Below are positions 14,154 through 21,270 of a DNA stretch of 30,321 bases, piece after piece. The stretch comes from an uncultured Actinomycetes bacterium (GTDB lineage Bacteria; Actinomycetota; Thermoleophilia; Gaiellales; Gaiellaceae): NCBI GenBank assembly GCA_903930195.1, contig CAIYXH010000075.1, forward strand, positions 1-30,321, in the 5' to 3' direction. A program made the position numbers and the translations under genes. The notes beneath the pieces were generated by a model, which was given only the letters and a program-made list of their open reading frames with translations, was not told the DNA's origin and ran no database searches. The stretch's first letter is position 1. Every line of letters starts with the position of its first letter.

Positions 14154-15122
14154 GTGCCGCATCCCGACAACTCCGGCTGGATGTCCCTCGTCGCCGGCAA
14201 GCCGGTGACGCCGAAGCGGTACACCTCGGTCGAGGAGATCGTCGAGGGACGCAAGAGCGGCAGCCGCGGCAGCATGCCGGGGCCACGCCCCGAGGTCGCG
14301 CAGCTGCACGAGGGGATCACGCTGCGCACGCGCGGCGGCCTCGCGCTCACCGCCGAGCTGTACGTCCCGCTCGGCGAGGGGCCGTTCCCGGGCTTCGTCT
14401 ACATCCACTCGGGCGGCTTCTGCCGCCGGAGCGCCGTCGACGCGCGCTACCCGGCGATGCAGATCGCGGCCGCGGGCCACGTCGTGCTGAACATCGACTA
14501 CGGCCTCGCGCCGGAGCACCCGTTCCCCTGGGCGGTCGAGGACACGATCTACGCGCTGCGCTGGCTGATGCGCAACGGCGCGCAGTACGGGCACGACGGC
14601 GGCCCCCTCGGGGTCGGCGGCGAGTCGGCCGGCGGCAACCTCAGCGCCGCCGCGATCGCCTTTCTCGCCGGCGGGCTCGACGAGGAGATCGACGAGGGCG
14701 ACCTCGCCGGCGTCGAGGTCGCGTTCTCGGCCGCGATGCTCGCGTACGGGATCTTCGACTTCCCGCTGCTGATGACGGAGCCCGGCTCGAACCTCGGCTC
14801 GGTCGAGTGGATGTGGAACGTCGCCTATCTCGGCCCGCACTTCCTCGGCCTGCACCGCAATCCGCTTGCGAGCCCGGTCTTCGCCCCGAACCTCGACCGC
14901 TTCCCACCGACCTATCTCACGGTCGGCGACGAGGACTCGCTGCTCGGGCAGTCCCTCTCGATGGCGAAGGCGCTTGCGGCCGCGAACGTGCCGATCGCGC
15001 TCTCGGTCGTCGACGGCTGCGACCACGCCTTCTTCAACCTCACGCACCTGCTCCCGACCGCGGGGCCCGAGTTCGAGCGCATGCTCACGTGGCTCAAACG
15101 GCAGACGGGCGCGCGCGGGTGA
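14154..15122 (+). CDS. Alpha/beta-hydrolase-3 type esterase (copy 1)
   Basis: This is 322 residues from GTG 14154, chosen because AGGAG (14144-14148) sits 5 nt upstream and overlaps the previous stop. The HSL/arylacetamide-deacetylase branch is shown by the oxyanion motif IHSGGF (84-89; HSGG in place of HGGG), DYGLAPEHPFPWAVED, the nucleophile elbow GESAGG (Ser158), the acid-containing LTVGDEDSLLGQS, and the catalytic His in DGCDHAFF. It hydrolyses short acyl esters or similar bonds in the cytoplasm. It is the same length as the second copy at 22128 and shares the segments GLAPEHPFPWAVED, YLGPHF and YAPNLDRFPP/FAPNLDRFPP. Each copy is paired with a decarboxylase-like gene. The next gene overlaps it by four bases (GTGA). 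Confidence 0.9.
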   Translation: MPHPDNSGWMSLVAGKPVTPKRYTSVEEIVEGRKSGSRGSMPGPRPEVAQLHEGITLRTRGGLALTAELYVPLGEGPFPGFVYIHSGGFCRRSAVDARYPAMQIAAAGHVVLNIDYGLAPEHPFPWAVEDTIYALRWLMRNGAQYGHDGGPLGVGGESAGGNLSAAAIAFLAGGLDEEIDEGDLAGVEVAFSAAMLAYGIFDFPLLMTEPGSNLGSVEWMWNVAYLGPHFLGLHRNPLASPVFAPNLDRFPPTYLTVGDEDSLLGQSLSMAKALAAANVPIALSVVDGCDHAFFNLTHLLPTAGPEFERMLTWLKRQTGARG

Positions 15123-15415
15123 GCATCATCGTCACCGTGCGGATCGCGACGACGCTCGAGGCCGTCGCGCGGGCCGAGGAGCAGCACCCCGGTCTCTACG
15201 AGCGCGTGATCGAGCTCGCCTACGCCCACGGGATGATCTCGCACCGCCGGGTCTATCGCGAGGGCGAGATCATGGATATCGACGAGTGGCCGAACGAGGA
15301 GGCGCGGATGGCGTTCCGCGCCGAGGCGGGCCCGCTCGTCGAGCAGATCCGCGCGGCGCGCGGCTCGGCCCCCAGCACGGCCGAGACCTGGACGCCGCTC
15401 AGCGACGCACACTAG
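15119..15415 (+). CDS. Small ABM/EthD-like protein, function unknown
   Basis: This is 98 residues from GTG 15119, whose GTGA overlaps the TGA of the esterase, a classical translational-coupling junction. It opens with a beta strand (SIIVTVRIA) and then a helix (TLEAVARAEEQHPGLYERVIELAYAHG), followed by a beta hairpin (SHRRVYREGEIMDIDEWPN) and a second helix (EEARMAFRAEAGPLVEQIRAA). This is the outline of the dimeric alpha/beta-barrel superfamily that includes antibiotic-biosynthesis-monooxygenase (ABM) and EthD proteins. The EWPNEEA followed by FRAEAGP pattern resembles ABM/stress-responsive barrel domains. Those proteins act as cofactorless oxygenases, decarboxylases or cyclases, or as binding partners. 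I do not recognise a specific function. Confidence 0.75.
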   Translation: MSIIVTVRIATTLEAVARAEEQHPGLYERVIELAYAHGMISHRRVYREGEIMDIDEWPNEEARMAFRAEAGPLVEQIRAARGSAPSTAETWTPLSDAH

Positions 15416-15419
15416 GGCG

Positions 15420-16406
15420 ATGCGGCGGATCGCCTACGCGGGCGTCTCGCACTTCGTCCGGACGCTCGCGCTCGAGTCGGGAGCCGTGCGCCCCGCCGGC
15501 TTCGACCTGAACTTCCTCGCGCTGACGGTGCCCGACGCGTTCGGGCGCATGGTGCGCCACGCGGAGTTCGACGCCGCCGAGATGTCGCTCGCGTCGTATC
15601 TCGGCTTCGTCGCCCGCGGCGACCGGCGGCTCGTCGGGCTGCCGATCTTCCCCGCGCGCTACTTCCGCCACCGGCAGCTCTACGTCAACGCGTCGGCGTG
15701 GATCGACGGGCCGGCCGACCTCGTCGGGCGGCGGATCGGCATCCCGGACTACCACCAGACCGCGGCGATGTGGATCCGAGCGTTCCTCGAGCACGACTAC
15801 GGCGTCTCGCCCCAGAGTCTCCATTGGGTGCGCGGCGGCCTCGACCGCCCGGGCGGCCACGAGCAGCTCGGCCTGCCGGTCCCGGACGGGATCGACCTCG
15901 TCGATGCGCCCGCCGGCGCGACGCTCTCGGGGATGCTCGCGGGGGGCGAGCTCGACGCGCTGATCGCCCCGCGCCCGCCCGCGGGCTACGGCGACGGCGG
16001 CCCGGTGCGGCGGCTCTTCGCCGACTACGCCGCGGTCGAGCGCGACTATCTCGCGCGCACGGGGATCTTCCCGATCATGCACCTGGTCGTCCTCGCCCGG
16101 CCCGTCTACGAGGAGAATCCAGAGCTCGCCGTCGCGCTGCTCGAGGCGTTCGTCGAGGCGAAGCGGGTGGGGCACGCGCGCCTGCGCGAGGAGGGCTTCG
16201 ACGCGATCGCGGATCCGTGGTGGTCGGAGCGGCTCGACGAGCTCGACGCCGCGTTCGGCGGCGACCCGTATCCCTACGGCCTCGAGGCGAATCGGCACGT
16301 TCTGACCTCGGCGCTCGCGTATGCCTACGAGCAGGGGCTCGTCGAGCGTCCGCTCGCGCTCGAGGAGCTCTTCGCGGCCGAGACGCTCGCGCATGCAGGC
16401 GGGTGA
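15420..16406 (+). CDS. Cytosolic PBP-fold protein, 4,5-dihydroxyphthalate-decarboxylase-like (copy 2)
   Basis: This is 328 residues from ATG 15420, four bases after the ABM-like stop. It has no signal peptide and the same blocks as copy 1: MVRHAEFDAAEMSLASYL, GLPIFPARYFRHRQLYV, LVGRRIGIPDYHQTA, WIRAFLEHDYGV, LAGGELDALIAP and LARTGIFPIMHLVVL, then YEQGLVERPLALEELFAAETLAH. Compared with the others it has an insertion-like Gly/Pro segment (GGLDRPGGHEQLGLPVPDG) and loses the RLFPDY proline (RLFADY). It closes the + operon begun by the Rieske gene. Having two paralogs in one operon suggests successive decarboxylations, or a heteromeric enzyme. No Pht5-type operon I know carries several copies. Confidence 0.82.
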   Translation: MRRIAYAGVSHFVRTLALESGAVRPAGFDLNFLALTVPDAFGRMVRHAEFDAAEMSLASYLGFVARGDRRLVGLPIFPARYFRHRQLYVNASAWIDGPADLVGRRIGIPDYHQTAAMWIRAFLEHDYGVSPQSLHWVRGGLDRPGGHEQLGLPVPDGIDLVDAPAGATLSGMLAGGELDALIAPRPPAGYGDGGPVRRLFADYAAVERDYLARTGIFPIMHLVVLARPVYEENPELAVALLEAFVEAKRVGHARLREEGFDAIADPWWSERLDELDAAFGGDPYPYGLEANRHVLTSALAYAYEQGLVERPLALEELFAAETLAHAGG

Positions 16407-16431
16407 GGTTTAGCCTGCAGGCCTAGCCAAA

Positions 16432-16454
16432 TGTCCGACAACCAATGACCGACA
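16432..16454. promoter_or_regulatory. Two operator-like direct repeats: TGTCCGACA and TGACCGACA
   Basis: TGTCCGACA (16432-16440) and TGACCGACA (16446-16454) are spaced 14 bases start to start, with CCAAT...ATTGG flanking the second. They differ from TGTCTGACA by one or two bases. TAGATT (16460-16465) downstream could be the -10 for the LmbU-like gene. They might bind the same GntR protein, the LmbU-like protein, or another regulator. Confidence 0.45.
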
Positions 16455-16512
16455 ATTGGTAGATTGTCATTCGCTCTTGATCGCGGGTCTTGAAACCCAT
16501 CCGCGTCACGGC

Positions 16513-17136
16513 GTGAGCAACGGGGCTTACGACGGAGACGACACGGCGATCGACGCCAGTGGCAAGCCCAAGGAGCTCTTTTCCGCACGCTCTCGTGCCT
16601 CCCGCATCGGGCTTGCGCTTCAGCCGGGCATCGAGTTCGAGCGCTGGCGGAAGATCGGCGTCCAGGTCGGAACGCTCGCCGACGCGTCCGCGTGGTGGAT
16701 CGGCGACTGGCTGATCTTCGGGCAGCGGGCGTTCCCCGACCGCTACCGCTCGGCGATCGAGGCGACCGGCTTCAGCTACCAGACCCTTCGCAACTACGCC
16801 TGGGTCGCGGGGCAGTTCCCCGTGTACCGCCGGCGCGACAACCTGAGCTTCGGCCATCACGCCGAGGTCGCCTCGCTGGACGAGGAGCATCAGGAGATCT
16901 GGCTCGTCCGCGCCGCCTCGCGCGGCTGGTCGCGGAACGTCCTGCGCAACGAGCTGCGCGCCGCGAGCGGCCGTGACCGCGGCGCCGTCGCGATCGCGCT
17001 CAAGGTCGACGAACAGCACCACGCCCGCTGGCAGGCCGCCGCGGTCGCGCACAGCACCTCGCTCTTCGAATGGATGACCGAGGTCCTGGATGCGGCGGCA
17101 ACCGCCGCGATCGAGGCCTCGACCGCCACAGCCTGA
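16513..17136 (+). CDS. LmbU-like transcriptional regulator
   Basis: This is 207 residues from GTG 16513. In-frame TTG codons at 16456 and 16477 would lengthen it, and no Shine-Dalgarno decides between them. The recognisable LmbU core runs FERWRKIGVQVGTLADASAWWIGDWLIFGQR, then FSYQTLRNYAWVAGQFP, LSFGHHAEVASLDEEHQEIWL and GWSRNVLRNELR. LmbU, from the lincomycin cluster of Streptomyces lincolnensis, is a DNA-binding activator/repressor; relatives are widespread in actinobacteria. The segment GFSYQTLRNYAWVA is a helix-turn-helix candidate. The C terminus (VDEQHHARWQAAAVAHSTSLFEWMTEVLDAAAT) resembles a short helical dimerisation or RHH-like region. It may regulate the preceding catabolic genes or itself; it is transcribed in the same direction but after a 106-base gap with its own putative promoter. 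Confidence 0.78.
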   Translation: MSNGAYDGDDTAIDASGKPKELFSARSRASRIGLALQPGIEFERWRKIGVQVGTLADASAWWIGDWLIFGQRAFPDRYRSAIEATGFSYQTLRNYAWVAGQFPVYRRRDNLSFGHHAEVASLDEEHQEIWLVRAASRGWSRNVLRNELRAASGRDRGAVAIALKVDEQHHARWQAAAVAHSTSLFEWMTEVLDAAATAAIEASTATA

Positions 17137-17194
17137 GCCTCCTCGTCGGGCGGAGCGCCCCCTCCTTCACACCTGCTCCGCCCGACAAGGAGGC
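17137..17194. terminator. Long hairpin between convergent genes, likely bidirectional terminator
   Basis: The arms GCCTCCTCGTCGGGCGGAGC (17137-17156) and GCTCCGCCCGACAAGGAGGC (17175-17194) pair over 20 bases with one mismatch around an 18-base loop. It begins directly after the LmbU-like stop and ends 7 bases from the stop of the convergent Doc-like gene. No T run follows on either side, so it may act as a hairpin barrier, not a classical intrinsic terminator. Confidence 0.65.
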
Positions 17195-17200
17195 TTGGGG

Positions 17201-17641
17201 TCACTGTGTCCAGGCCTCGTCGAACGCGGCCATTCGCATCCCGAGATACGGCCGAACATAGTCCAACGCTTCGGTGCGAAGCATGCTCTCGCTCGCCGCG
17301 ATCCAGACGACGTGTGCGCGGATCTGCTCCCAATTCGCATTGCACCACCGGTCATTGCACGCGAGGAACAGCAATGTGGAGAGCAGTGCGATCCGCTTGT
17401 TGGCGTTCGGGAGCGCATGCGCCTTGGCCAGGCGGTAGAGCAGCACGGCCGCCTTCATCTCGAGTGACGGGTACATCTCGACGCCGCCGAAGGACTGCCT
17501 CGGAGCTGCCAATGCGGAGGCGAGCTTGCCCTGATCCACCGTCGACCACTCCGGATACGGCTCATCGCTCTGCTGGCTGGCCTCCAGCACCTGTTCGAGG
17601 AGAGCTCGGACATGGTCGAGCTCGAGATAGGTGATGTCCAC
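17201..17641 (-). CDS. doc: Doc-type toxin (Fic/DOC fold)
   Basis: This is 146 residues from GTG at 17641, with GGAG (complement of 17647-17650) 5 nt upstream. It is helical throughout. The Doc/Fic motif reads HALPNANKRIAL (His75 to Leu86), followed by LLSTLLFLACNDR as in phage P1 Doc. P1 Doc inactivates EF-Tu by phosphorylation, using a HxFxDxNKR-type motif. Here the Phe is Leu and the Asp is Asn79, while His, the second Asn and Lys-Arg are kept. The front part (YPEWSTVDQGKLASALAAPRQSFGG) matches Doc proteins. The 80-residue ORF just upstream is the expected antitoxin. This module interrupts the metabolic regulon and is probably unrelated to it. It is convergent with the LmbU-like gene. Confidence 0.82.
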   Translation of the reverse strand: MDITYLELDHVRALLEQVLEASQQSDEPYPEWSTVDQGKLASALAAPRQSFGGVEMYPSLEMKAAVLLYRLAKAHALPNANKRIALLSTLLFLACNDRWCNANWEQIRAHVVWIAASESMLRTEALDYVRPYLGMRMAAFDEAWTQ

Positions 17642-17664
17642 CGTGTCTCCGCCCTCGAACAGGG

Positions 17665-17907
17665 CTACTCCTTGCTGAGCTGCCGCAGCGCTTCGCCGTA
17701 CTGATCGAACGCGCGCTCGACCGTCCGCTTGACGGTCTCACGTTCGCGCGAGGTCAGCGCCGCTCCGGCGTCGTCGGGCCCGTTCTCGGCGGAGGACTCC
17801 ACCTGAGGCTCGGGCTTCGGCATGCGATCGGACGTGCGGCTCATGCGTGCATCGTGCCAACGCGAACCGCCCTCCCGGGTAACCAATTCGCGAACTTTCG
17901 TCCTCAT
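17665..17907 (-). CDS. Putative antitoxin of the Doc-like toxin
   Basis: This is 80 residues from ATG at 17907 or 59 from ATG at 17844; neither has a convincing Shine-Dalgarno. The sequence is charged and low in hydrophobic residues, with a disordered middle (PKPEPQVESSAENGPDDAG) and a helical C terminus (SRERETVKRTVERAFDQYGEALRQLSKE). It precedes the toxin by 23 bases in the same direction, as antitoxins do. The C-terminal helix would be the toxin-neutralising part. It does not look like Phd/YefM and has no clear DNA-binding fold in the short form. I assign the role from position, not from homology. Confidence 0.55.
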   Translation of the reverse strand: MRTKVRELVTREGGSRWHDARMSRTSDRMPKPEPQVESSAENGPDDAGAALTSRERETVKRTVERAFDQYGEALRQLSKE

Positions 17908-17949
17908 CTTTCTTGGGCCCGTCCCTAAAGGACAGGAGAAAACTCGGCT

Positions 17950-19047
17950 CTACGCGGCCGGCGTGAGCGGCTCGTGGCCGACGATCTCGAGGTCGAAGCC
18001 CTCGAGGCCGGTGATCGGGCGGGGCCGATCCGTGAGGAGCGTGATCCGGCGCAGGCCGAGGTCGGCGAGGATCTGCGCGCCGATCCCGTACTCGTCCATC
18101 GCCGAGAGCGCGGCGTCGTGCTCATGCACCTCGACGAAGCGCTGGTCGCGGTTGCTGCGGACGAGGTAGACGAGGACGCCGCGTCCCTCCTGCTCGATCC
18201 GCGCGAGCGCGAGGTCGAGGTTGTGGCGGCAGTCGCAGAGCATCGAGCTGAAGATGTCGCCGTAGGGGCACTCGGCGTGGACGCGGACGAGCACCGGCTC
18301 GTCGCCGACGTCGTCGATCGAGCCCTTGACCATCGCGACGTGGTGCTGGTGGTGGAGCGTCTCTTGGAAGCCGATCACCGAGAACTCGCCGAAGCCGGTC
18401 GGGAGCCGCGCCGTCGCGAAGCGCTCCACGAGCTTCTCGTCGTGACGGCGTAGCGCGATCACGTCGCCGACGGTCACGAGCGGCAGGTCGCGTGCCGCCG
18501 CGTACCGGGCGAGCTCCGCACCGTGGGCGACGCTGCCGTCGTCGTTCATCACGAGCGACATCGCCGCCGCGGGGATGCAGCCGGCGCTCCGCGCCAGGTC
18601 GACCGCGGCCTCGGTGCGGCCCGCGCGGCGGAGCACGCCGCCCGGGCGCGCGCGGAGCGGGAAGACGTAGCCGCCCGAGTGGAAGTCGGCTGCGGTCTGC
18701 GAGGGGTCGACGGCGGCGAGGATCGTTCGCGCGCGATCCTCGTTCGAGGCGCCGTGGCGGCTGACGCTCTGGTGCGTGATCGAGATCGTCGGCTGCCAGC
18801 GCTCGTCGTCGTCGACGAGCGCCTGGAGCCCCAGCTCGGCCCAGCGCTCGTCGGTGAGGCAGAGGCGGATCAGGCCGTGCGCCTGCGAGCCCAGCAGCCC
18901 GATCGCAACCGGCGTGACGAACTGCGCGGCGATCGTGAGGTTCCCCTCGGCGTCGTCGGCGTGCGACTCGGCGAGGACGACGAGCTCGCCGCGTGCGAAG
19001 GCGTCCGCGGCGGCGCGGGCTGCGTCGGCGCTCGCTTCCGCGGTCAA
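17950..19047 (-). CDS. RibBA-like protein with altered DHBP-synthase and GTP-cyclohydrolase II sites
   Basis: This is 365 residues from TTG at 19047, where TTGA overlaps the stop of the CocE-type gene by four bases. Domain 1 (about 1-200) is 3,4-dihydroxy-2-butanone-4-phosphate synthase-like: FVTPVAIGLL, the FPLRARPGGVLRRAGRTEAAVD stretch split around the ligand loop, and PAAAMSLVMNDDG. The catalytic DDxDRENEGD loop is replaced by ESHADDAEGN (27-36), losing Arg, Glu and Asp. Domain 2 (about 200-365) is GTP-cyclohydrolase-II-like and keeps three zinc Cys (HAEC, Cys260; CDC, Cys271 and 273). The QEGRxIGLxxK nucleotide loop is missing, about 15 residues are deleted, and DxRDYGIG reads AMDEYGIG. 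Riboflavin synthesis is therefore unlikely. It probably does new chemistry on a related nucleotide, sugar or heterocycle, within the RidA-CocE-RibBA operon. Confidence 0.85.
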   Translation of the reverse strand: MTAEASADAARAAADAFARGELVVLAESHADDAEGNLTIAAQFVTPVAIGLLGSQAHGLIRLCLTDERWAELGLQALVDDDERWQPTISITHQSVSRHGASNEDRARTILAAVDPSQTAADFHSGGYVFPLRARPGGVLRRAGRTEAAVDLARSAGCIPAAAMSLVMNDDGSVAHGAELARYAAARDLPLVTVGDVIALRRHDEKLVERFATARLPTGFGEFSVIGFQETLHHQHHVAMVKGSIDDVGDEPVLVRVHAECPYGDIFSSMLCDCRHNLDLALARIEQEGRGVLVYLVRSNRDQRFVEVHEHDAALSAMDEYGIGAQILADLGLRRITLLTDRPRPITGLEGFDLEIVGHEPLTPAA

Positions 19048-20702
19048 CGCTCGGCCGGGATCACCGGCACGAGGAGCGACGACGGGCGCAGGCCGTCGTG
19101 GTGCACCGTGTGGCGCACGGTCTGCGACGAGCAGACATGCCACGGGTAGTGCACCTGCGAGACGCCGGGGGCCGGACGGGGATTTCCGCGGTAGTCGAGG
19201 CTCATGATCCGGAGACGCAGACGATGCCCCTTGCGGAAGACGTTGGCGGTGGGGGAGAGCGCGATGCGGTACTCGATCGGCTCGCCCACCGGCACCGGAT
19301 CCGTCGAGGTGTGCGGATGGTACGGCTCGGAGGGGGTCGAGCGCTCCTCGTCGACCGCGCGATGCGAGGCCTTGAGGTAGCCGCGGGTCAGCTCGCGCGG
19401 GGTGCCGGAGGGATCGACGTCCTCGATGGCGACGATCCAGTTCGTGTCCGGCTGGTCGATCGTCGCGTGCAGCGTCAGGGAGAGCGGGCCGATGACCTCC
19501 ATGTCCTCCGAGAAGCGGTCGGTGGCGTAGGTGAGGCTTGCGACCTCGGTGGTCTGGCTCAGCGGCTGCTGCACGAACGTGTCGCTCGTCCCCGTGACGT
19601 GTTCGCGTGTCTCGGAGAGACCGCCCCAGGCGCGGAGGTAGAACGTGCGCCAGTCGGTGCGGGCGAGCGGCCACTCCTGCTCGTCCCGCCAGCGGTTCGC
19701 GCCCATCACGAACAGCCGCACCGGCGGGTCGTCCATCACGCCCGTGTCGACGCCCTTGAGCCAGTGGTCGTACCAGCGCACGACCTCCTCGTCGTAGGTG
19801 CGCGCGAGCGGGCGCTCCTCGTCAATCGGGCGGTCGATCTCGAGCTTGCCGGGCGCGTCGATGCCGTTGAAGCACTCGAACGTGCCGAGGAGGTGCATGT
19901 GCGCATAGGCCCACCAGCCCGAGCGGACGTAGAAGGGGACGCGGATCTTGTCGAGGTGCTTGTTCGCCGAGCGCTCCCAGTAGAACGGCCCGTCGTTCGG
20001 GTGCACGAGCACATCGAAGAAGGACGGGTTCGTCACCGGGTTGTCGACGATGTTCCAGAGCGTCGTGTACATCTGCAGGTCGGGGTCGGCCTTGATCTCC
20101 TCGATCCGGGCGGCGAGCCCTTCGGGGCCGAGCTCCTCGCCCGTCACCGAGACGCGGTTGCCGAGGCACGAGAGGGTGTAGAGCTCGTAGAAGAAGGTCT
20201 GGATGATCCCGCCGTGGTGGGTCGCCTCGCGGTAGAAGTCCGCCACGCCGTTCCACGGCATGATTGCCTTGAGGTGCGGCGGTTGCTCGATCGCGACCTG
20301 GAGCTGGATCGTGCCGAAGTAGGAGATGCCGACCATGCCGACGTTGCCGTCGCACCACGGCTGCTCGGCGAGCCACTCGATCAGGTCGTAGCCGTCCTCG
20401 CCCTCTTGCTTCGACATCCAGCCGCGGTACTCGCCCTCGGACTTGTTGACGCCGCGGACGTCCGCGATCACATGGATGTAGCCGTGCGAGGTGAGGAAGC
20501 CCGGATCGCCGGCCTCGACGCCGCCGTCCCAGAGCGGGCTGCCGGGCGGCTGGGCGATCCGCTGCAGCGCCTGCTTGCCCTTGCCGTACGGCGAGAGGGC
20601 GAGCAGCACCGGGTAGGTGCCGTCGGCGTCCGGACGGTAGATGTCGGCCGCGAGGCGGACGCCGTCGCGCATCGGAACCATGACGTCCTGCTCGACCCGC
20701 AT
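19044..20702 (-). CDS. CocE/NonD (S15)-type alpha/beta hydrolase 2
   Basis: This is 552 residues from ATG at 20702, 11 bases after the RidA stop. It is a paralog of the gene at 5192. The start MRVEQDVMVPMRDGVRL is followed by LSPYGKGKQ, DVRGVNKSEGEY, the elbow GISYFG (Ser127), PWNGVADFYREATHHGG, YDEEVVRWYDHWLKGVDTGV, and a C-terminal jelly-roll domain ending HYPWHVCSSQTVRHTVHHDG. The canonical Asp and His positions again read RSGWWAYAHMHLLG and LEIDRPIDEER, so the pair shares the same departures. The conserved HMH in both may supply the base. Its partners are RidA upstream and the RibBA-like gene downstream; the 4-base overlap implies co-translation. A likely role is ester or amide hydrolysis of a pathway intermediate. 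Confidence 0.9.
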   Translation of the reverse strand: MRVEQDVMVPMRDGVRLAADIYRPDADGTYPVLLALSPYGKGKQALQRIAQPPGSPLWDGGVEAGDPGFLTSHGYIHVIADVRGVNKSEGEYRGWMSKQEGEDGYDLIEWLAEQPWCDGNVGMVGISYFGTIQLQVAIEQPPHLKAIMPWNGVADFYREATHHGGIIQTFFYELYTLSCLGNRVSVTGEELGPEGLAARIEEIKADPDLQMYTTLWNIVDNPVTNPSFFDVLVHPNDGPFYWERSANKHLDKIRVPFYVRSGWWAYAHMHLLGTFECFNGIDAPGKLEIDRPIDEERPLARTYDEEVVRWYDHWLKGVDTGVMDDPPVRLFVMGANRWRDEQEWPLARTDWRTFYLRAWGGLSETREHVTGTSDTFVQQPLSQTTEVASLTYATDRFSEDMEVIGPLSLTLHATIDQPDTNWIVAIEDVDPSGTPRELTRGYLKASHRAVDEERSTPSEPYHPHTSTDPVPVGEPIEYRIALSPTANVFRKGHRLRLRIMSLDYRGNPRPAPGVSQVHYPWHVCSSQTVRHTVHHDGLRPSSLLVPVIPAER

Positions 20703-20713
20703 CCCCGGGCCGC

Positions 20714-21178
20714 CTAGAGGATCTCGCAGATCGCTTCGATCTCGACGGCCATGTTCCACGGCATGCTCGCCATGCCGCAGGCCGAGCGCGCGTGCAGGCC
20801 GCGCTCCTCGCCGAAGAGGTCGACGATCGTCTCGGAGAAGCCGTTGACGACCGCAGCGTGCTCGTAGAAGGACGGATCGCTCGAGACCATGCCGAGCGCC
20901 TTGACCCAGCGGATCCGGTCGAGGTCGAAGCCCTCCTCGAGGAGCACCCGCACCATGTTCAGGGCGGTGAGCTGCGCCGCGGCGCGCCCCTCCTCGAGCG
21001 TCAGGTCGGAGCCGACCTTGCCGGCGTAGATCAGCTCGGTGCCGCGGAACGGCCCGTTGCCCGAGAGATAGAGCAGACTGCCGGTCTGCGCGACGCGCTT
21101 CATCCGTGACCGCGGCGCCGGGAGCGGCGGCGGAAGCTCGAGCCCGAGCTCCTGGAGGCGTGTCTCGACCGACGACAT
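20714..21178 (-). CDS. RidA/YjgF/UK114-family protein
   Basis: This is 154 residues from ATG at 21178. The start is fixed by TATACT (complement of 21186-21191), which ends 7 nt before it; an ATG further upstream at 21217 would lie inside the operator. Family features are VAQTGSLLYLSGNGP, the middle EEGRAAAQLTALNMVRVLLEEGFDLDRI, and the end HARSACGMASMPWNMAVEIEAI with the Arg that binds the carboxylate of enamine/imine substrates. RidA proteins hydrolyse reactive imines formed by amino-acid-acting enzymes. In the Rut pathway a member (RutC) follows an LLM monooxygenase. As first gene of the RidA-CocE-RibBA operon it suggests an imine or aminoacrylate-like intermediate. The operator lies across its -35. 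Confidence 0.9.
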   Translation of the reverse strand: MSSVETRLQELGLELPPPLPAPRSRMKRVAQTGSLLYLSGNGPFRGTELIYAGKVGSDLTLEEGRAAAQLTALNMVRVLLEEGFDLDRIRWVKALGMVSSDPSFYEHAAVVNGFSETIVDLFGEERGLHARSACGMASMPWNMAVEIEAICEIL

Positions 21179-21185
21179 CGAGCGC

Positions 21186-21216
21186 AGTATACGGCCGTGG
21201 ACGCGAACGTCTGACA
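21186..21216 (-). promoter_or_regulatory. RidA-operon promoter with operator at -35
   Basis: The complement strand reads operator TGTCAGACG (21216-21208), 16 nt, TATACT (21191-21186), 7 nt, then ATG 21178. The palindrome replaces the -35, so a bound repressor would exclude RNA polymerase. The transcript should be leaderless. The same operator could also influence the divergent GntR gene, which would give autoregulation. Confidence 0.7.
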
Positions 21217-21225
21217 TTGGTGTGT
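21209..21225. repeat. 17-base sequence shared with the binding-protein promoter
   Basis: GTCTGACATTGGTGTGT here is identical to the complement of 10204-10220. It extends the operator core on one side (CATTGGTGTGT), which suggests an asymmetric extended site in front of the regulator and the transporter gene. Confidence 0.7.
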
Positions 21226-21270
21226 CGAGCGCGACCGGCGACTCTGCGTGTGCGCCGCCGATGGAGGGTT

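Noticed and set aside
17950..19047. Ordinary riboflavin-biosynthesis ribBA
   Set aside because: Catalytic motifs of both domains are changed, no other riboflavin genes are adjacent, and no FMN-riboswitch-like leader is visible; it is translationally coupled to a CocE-type gene.
18993..20717. A 574-codon + strand open frame antisense to the second CocE-type hydrolase
   Set aside because: It is the same kind of GC-driven shadow, while the minus strand carries complete S15/CocE motifs.
3958..21178. The LLM plus RidA plus hydrolase set as a Rut pyrimidine pathway
   Set aside because: RutB-like isochorismatase, RutE/RutF-like reductases and a RutG permease are not seen, and the genes are in different operons; only a chemical analogy is retained.
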